DNA of 6,661 nt. It comes from Oscillospiraceae bacterium. GTDB taxonomy: Bacteria; Bacillota; Clostridia; Oscillospirales; UBA929. Positions 5,192 through 6,661 of this stretch are shown here, piece by piece. The notes under the pieces are model-generated. The model had not been told where the DNA came from. It saw only the letters and a list, made by a program, of their open reading frames with translations, and made no database searches. The position numbers and the translations under genes are program-made. The stretch covers positions 1 through 6,661 of the forward strand of contig JAIRML010000197.1 of the NCBI GenBank assembly GCA_031258665.1, given 5' to 3'. Within the stretch, counting starts at the first letter, position 1. Each line of letters opens with the position of its first letter.

Positions 5192-5959
5192 CTGGTCAAA
5201 CTGCTCTGCGACGCCGGGTGGGGCAGCCGGCGGGAGGTGCGCCGCGCCATCGCCCAGGGGCGCGTGACCGTGGACGGCGCGACAGTCGTCTCCGCGGGCG
5301 CCCAGGTCGGACCGGACCGGACCGTGTGCATCGACGGCCAGGATGCCGACTACCGCCCGCACGACTATCTGATGCTGCACAAGCCAGCCGGCGTCGTGTC
5401 GGCCACGGAAGATCCCCGCCTCCCCACCGTCGTCGGCCTGCTGCCGCCGCGCTACCGGCGGCGGGGCCTGTTCCCGGTCGGGCGTCTGGACCGCGATACC
5501 ACCGGGCTGCTGCTGCTCACCAACGACGGCGCCCTCGCGCACGCACTCATGGCGCCGGGCCGTCATGTCGATAAAGTGTATGAGGTCCTCGTCGAGGGCC
5601 TTTTGACGGAGGCCGACCGGGCCGCCTTCGCGGCGGGGCTCGCGCTGCGCAGCGGGGAGATCTTTGCGCCGGCGGCGCTCTCGGTCGTGTCCTCCGGCGC
5701 CCTGTCTCTGGCGCGGCTGACACTGCGGGAGGGCCGTCACCATCAGATCAAACGCATGATGGCGGCCCGCGGGCACGAGGTGCGCGCCCTCAAGCGAATC
5801 TCCGTGGCCCAACTGACGCTGGACGAGACGCTGCCGCCCGGCGCCTGGCGGCGTCTGTCCGACGAGGAGACAGCCCTCCTGCGGTCCTCTTTGCCCGCTC
5901 CGCCGCAGCCCGGGCCGCCGAGAGACCATTCGAAGCGGCAACAAAAAACAAGAATTTAG
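5192..5959 (+). CDS. rsuA: 16S rRNA pseudouridine synthase, RsuA family, with missing canonical start
   Basis: The enzyme isomerises a uridine in 16S rRNA (U516 in E. coli RsuA). An S4 RNA-binding domain begins at once (RLVKLLCDAGWGSRREVRRA, then QGRVTVDG). The catalytic domain shows HKPAGVVSATEDP, GRLDRDTTGLLLLTNDG with the catalytic Asp at codon 5489-5491, KVYEVLV, and EGRHHQIKRMM, which favours RsuA over RluB. The S4 match starts at CGG 5189, yet the codon before is TAG (5186-5188) and no ATG/GTG/TTG fits. I use CTG 5192, 11 nt after GGGAG; the first standard start is GTG 5237, which would remove about a third of S4 and leave 240 residues. The final nine residues (SKRQQKTRI) and the stop come from repeat G. 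The catalytic core is intact, so this is either active with a non-standard start or recently damaged at its 5' end. Confidence 0.85.
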   Translation: MVKLLCDAGWGSRREVRRAIAQGRVTVDGATVVSAGAQVGPDRTVCIDGQDADYRPHDYLMLHKPAGVVSATEDPRLPTVVGLLPPRYRRRGLFPVGRLDRDTTGLLLLTNDGALAHALMAPGRHVDKVYEVLVEGLLTEADRAAFAAGLALRSGEIFAPAALSVVSSGALSLARLTLREGRHHQIKRMMAARGHEVRALKRISVAQLTLDETLPPGAWRRLSDEETALLRSSLPAPPQPGPPRDHSKRQQKTRI

Positions 5960-5985
5960 GTTGTGGGTTGCGGGTGCAACCCACG
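5931..5985 (+). repeat. Double-hairpin repeat, copy G (5'-truncated), overlapping the rsuA 3' end
   Basis: Lacks the left arm of hairpin 1 and starts at CGAAGCGGCAAC. It keeps the spacer and a perfect hairpin 2 (GTGGGTTGC/GCAACCCAC, loop GGGT). A T>A-type variant gives ATTTAGG where most copies read ATTTGGG, creating the TAG that ends rsuA. Confidence 0.9.
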
Positions 5986-6169
5986 CCGGCCGCAACATTT
6001 TGTACAAAGCGGAGGAAAACCTTTGTGGATTCCCACCATGTACGAGAAGAGGAAATTGTGCTATGATCAAGAGAGGGATGTGTACTTGCCTGTTGCTGTC
6101 CCGGTCTTATCCGCCCCTCCGCCCAGATGCGCCGCGCCGCTTCGCGCGGCTGTCAGGGCGGTCTTACAA
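5986..6169. other. Intergenic segment upstream of the ABC gene
   Basis: No convincing gene. A possible extended -10 (TGCTATGAT, 6059-6067) has only a weak -35 and would start transcription near 6074, giving the ABC gene a leader of about 330 nt with three repeats. A GTG frame after GCGGAGG encodes just 13 residues (6024-6065) and its stop overlaps an ATG (6063); that second frame runs into the repeats and matches nothing I know. GCCGCG/CGCGGC (6131-6150) can pair. Confidence 0.35.
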
Positions 6170-6245
6170 GCACCTTGTTGCCGCGAAGCGGCAACAAACA
6201 ACGAGAATTTGGGTTGTGGGTTGCCCCTGCAACCCACGTTGGTAC
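6170..6245 (+). repeat. Double-hairpin repeat, copy H
   Basis: First of three tandem copies. Hairpin 1 is TTGTTGCCGC/GCGGCAACAA with tip GAA. Hairpin 2 is GTGGGTTGC/GCAACCCAC with loop CCCT. The right end GGTACT is the exact complement of the AGTACC seen at the left end of copies A and B, indicating short terminal inverted repeats. Confidence 0.93.
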
Positions 6246-6315
6246 TTGTTGCCGCGAAGCGGCGGCAAAAAACAAGAATTTGGGTTGTGGGTTGCGGGCG
6301 CAGCCCACTTTAGTG
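6241..6315 (+). repeat. Double-hairpin repeat, copy I
   Basis: Second tandem copy, sharing GGTAC with copy H, period about 71 bp. Hairpin 1 has a slightly altered right arm (GCGGCGGC). Hairpin 2 is GTGGGTTGC/GCAGCCCAC, one pair becoming G-U, with loop GGGC. The end has decayed to ACTTTAGTG. Confidence 0.92.
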
Positions 6316-6383
6316 CTTTGTTGCCGCGAAGCGGCAACAAACAACGAGATTAGGTTGTGGGTTGCAGGGGTAACCCGCGTTAG
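6316..6383 (+). repeat. Double-hairpin repeat, copy J, close to the ABC gene ribosome binding site
   Basis: Third tandem copy. Hairpin 1 is perfect. Hairpin 2 is GTGGGTTGC/GTAACCCGC with loop AGGG, with two positions reduced to G-U wobbles but none unpaired. It ends at CGCGTTAG, four bases before the AGGGGAGGG ribosome binding site at 6387-6395. Confidence 0.92.
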
Positions 6384-6401
6384 AAAAGGGGAGGGTTCTC
6401 T

Positions 6402-6661
6402 ATGGCCAGCGTCACACTGAAGAATCTTGGCAGGCGTCATCCAGGCGGCGCCATGGCGGTGTCGGATCTCAGCCTGGAGGTCCCGGACGGATCGCTTTTT
6501 GTGTTGGCCGGCCCGGCCCGCTGCGGGCTTTCTACGGTACTCCGACTGGTGGCCGGCCTCGAGGCGCCCAGCGAGGGCGGTGTCTCTCTGGGCGGGTTCC
6601 CCGCCGGCGGGATCGGCCCGGATCAAGGCGTCCACCTTGGCGACAATCACCCTGCAGTCCT
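6402..6661 (+). CDS. ABC transporter ATP-binding protein, MsmX/UgpC-like, with degenerate nucleotide-binding motifs (partial)
   Basis: The first 86 residues of an ABC ATPase are visible; the rest lies past the right edge. ATG 6402 has AGGGGAGGG 6 nt upstream. The start (MASVTLKN, PGG, AVSDLSLEVPDG) and LRLVAGLEAPSEGG closely follow the sugar-importer ATPases of the MsmX/MalK/UgpC group, which energise CUT1 carbohydrate uptake. The Walker A loop reads GPARCGLST (37-45) in place of GPSGCGKST: the catalytic lysine is Leu43 and a core glycine is Arg40. The A-loop tyrosine is His13. By alignment the Q-loop glutamine (family FQNYALYP) falls on Asn82 in GDNHPAV. Three independent motif losses in an open frame point to a pseudo-ATPase or an early-stage decaying paralogue. 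Signature and Walker B motifs are not in view. Confidence 0.85.
   Translation, partial: MASVTLKNLGRRHPGGAMAVSDLSLEVPDGSLFVLAGPARCGLSTVLRLVAGLEAPSEGGVSLGGFPAGGIGPDQGVHLGDNHPAV

Noticed and set aside
4961..6070. A 369-codon minus-strand frame opposite rsuA
   Set aside because: Low-complexity Arg/Gly/His composition and overlap with the clear RsuA motifs on the plus strand; its ends are repeat sequence.
6063..6353. ATG frame after a 13-codon GTG frame with overlapping stop and start
   Set aside because: The downstream two thirds are repeat H-J sequence, and the unique part has no recognisable feature or good ribosome binding site.
888..6383. Reading the repeat units as a CRISPR array
   Set aside because: Units are scattered, inverted and joined without spacers; only four-base loops vary.

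Overview
The window looks like chromosomal DNA of a GC-rich Clostridia-type Bacillota (Firmicute). The reasons are strong AGGAGG-type ribosome binding sites, sigma-A consensus promoters in AT-rich islands, a secreted protein with discoidin, FIVAR and Ig-like parts, a Gram-positive-style chemoreceptor, and an ABC ATPase resembling the MsmX/UgpC sugar-transport family. I cannot name a genus. No phage, plasmid or rRNA signature is visible.

Layout, left to right. (1) 1-823, minus: N-terminal part of a secreted surface protein, cut by the window edge. (2) 888-1722: a long non-coding stretch with one copy of a ~75-bp double-hairpin repeat (A), two tandem consensus promoters, a candidate structured small RNA ending in an intrinsic terminator, then two more repeat copies (B, C). 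(3) 1723-3537, plus: methyl-accepting chemotaxis protein. (4) 3620-3738: repeat D and a terminator serving the next gene. (5) 3826-4629, minus: class II Fic AMP-transferase with an intact active site and inhibitory motif. (6) 4688-4724: solo hairpin E; 4733-4818, minus: tRNA-Leu(CAA) with its own promoter. (7) 5015-5186: repeat F and a 29-bp direct repeat pair. (8) 5192-5959, plus: RsuA-type 16S rRNA pseudouridine synthase whose normal start codon is missing and whose last residues are encoded by repeat G. (9) 6170-6383: three tandem repeat copies (H, I, J). (10) 6402-6661, plus: start of an ABC ATPase with degenerate nucleotide-binding motifs, cut by the window edge.

The genes do not form an operon; they are independent units on both strands. 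What unites the window is the repeat family: every intergenic gap holds at least one copy (ten in 6.7 kb). Copies carry two hairpins with compensatory stem changes and, in the second hairpin, a hypervariable four-base loop. Two arrays end only a few bases before the ribosome binding sites of the chemoreceptor and the ABC gene, one copy supplies the stop codon of rsuA, and one solo hairpin follows the tRNA. This family, together with the candidate small RNA, is the most likely undescribed biology here.
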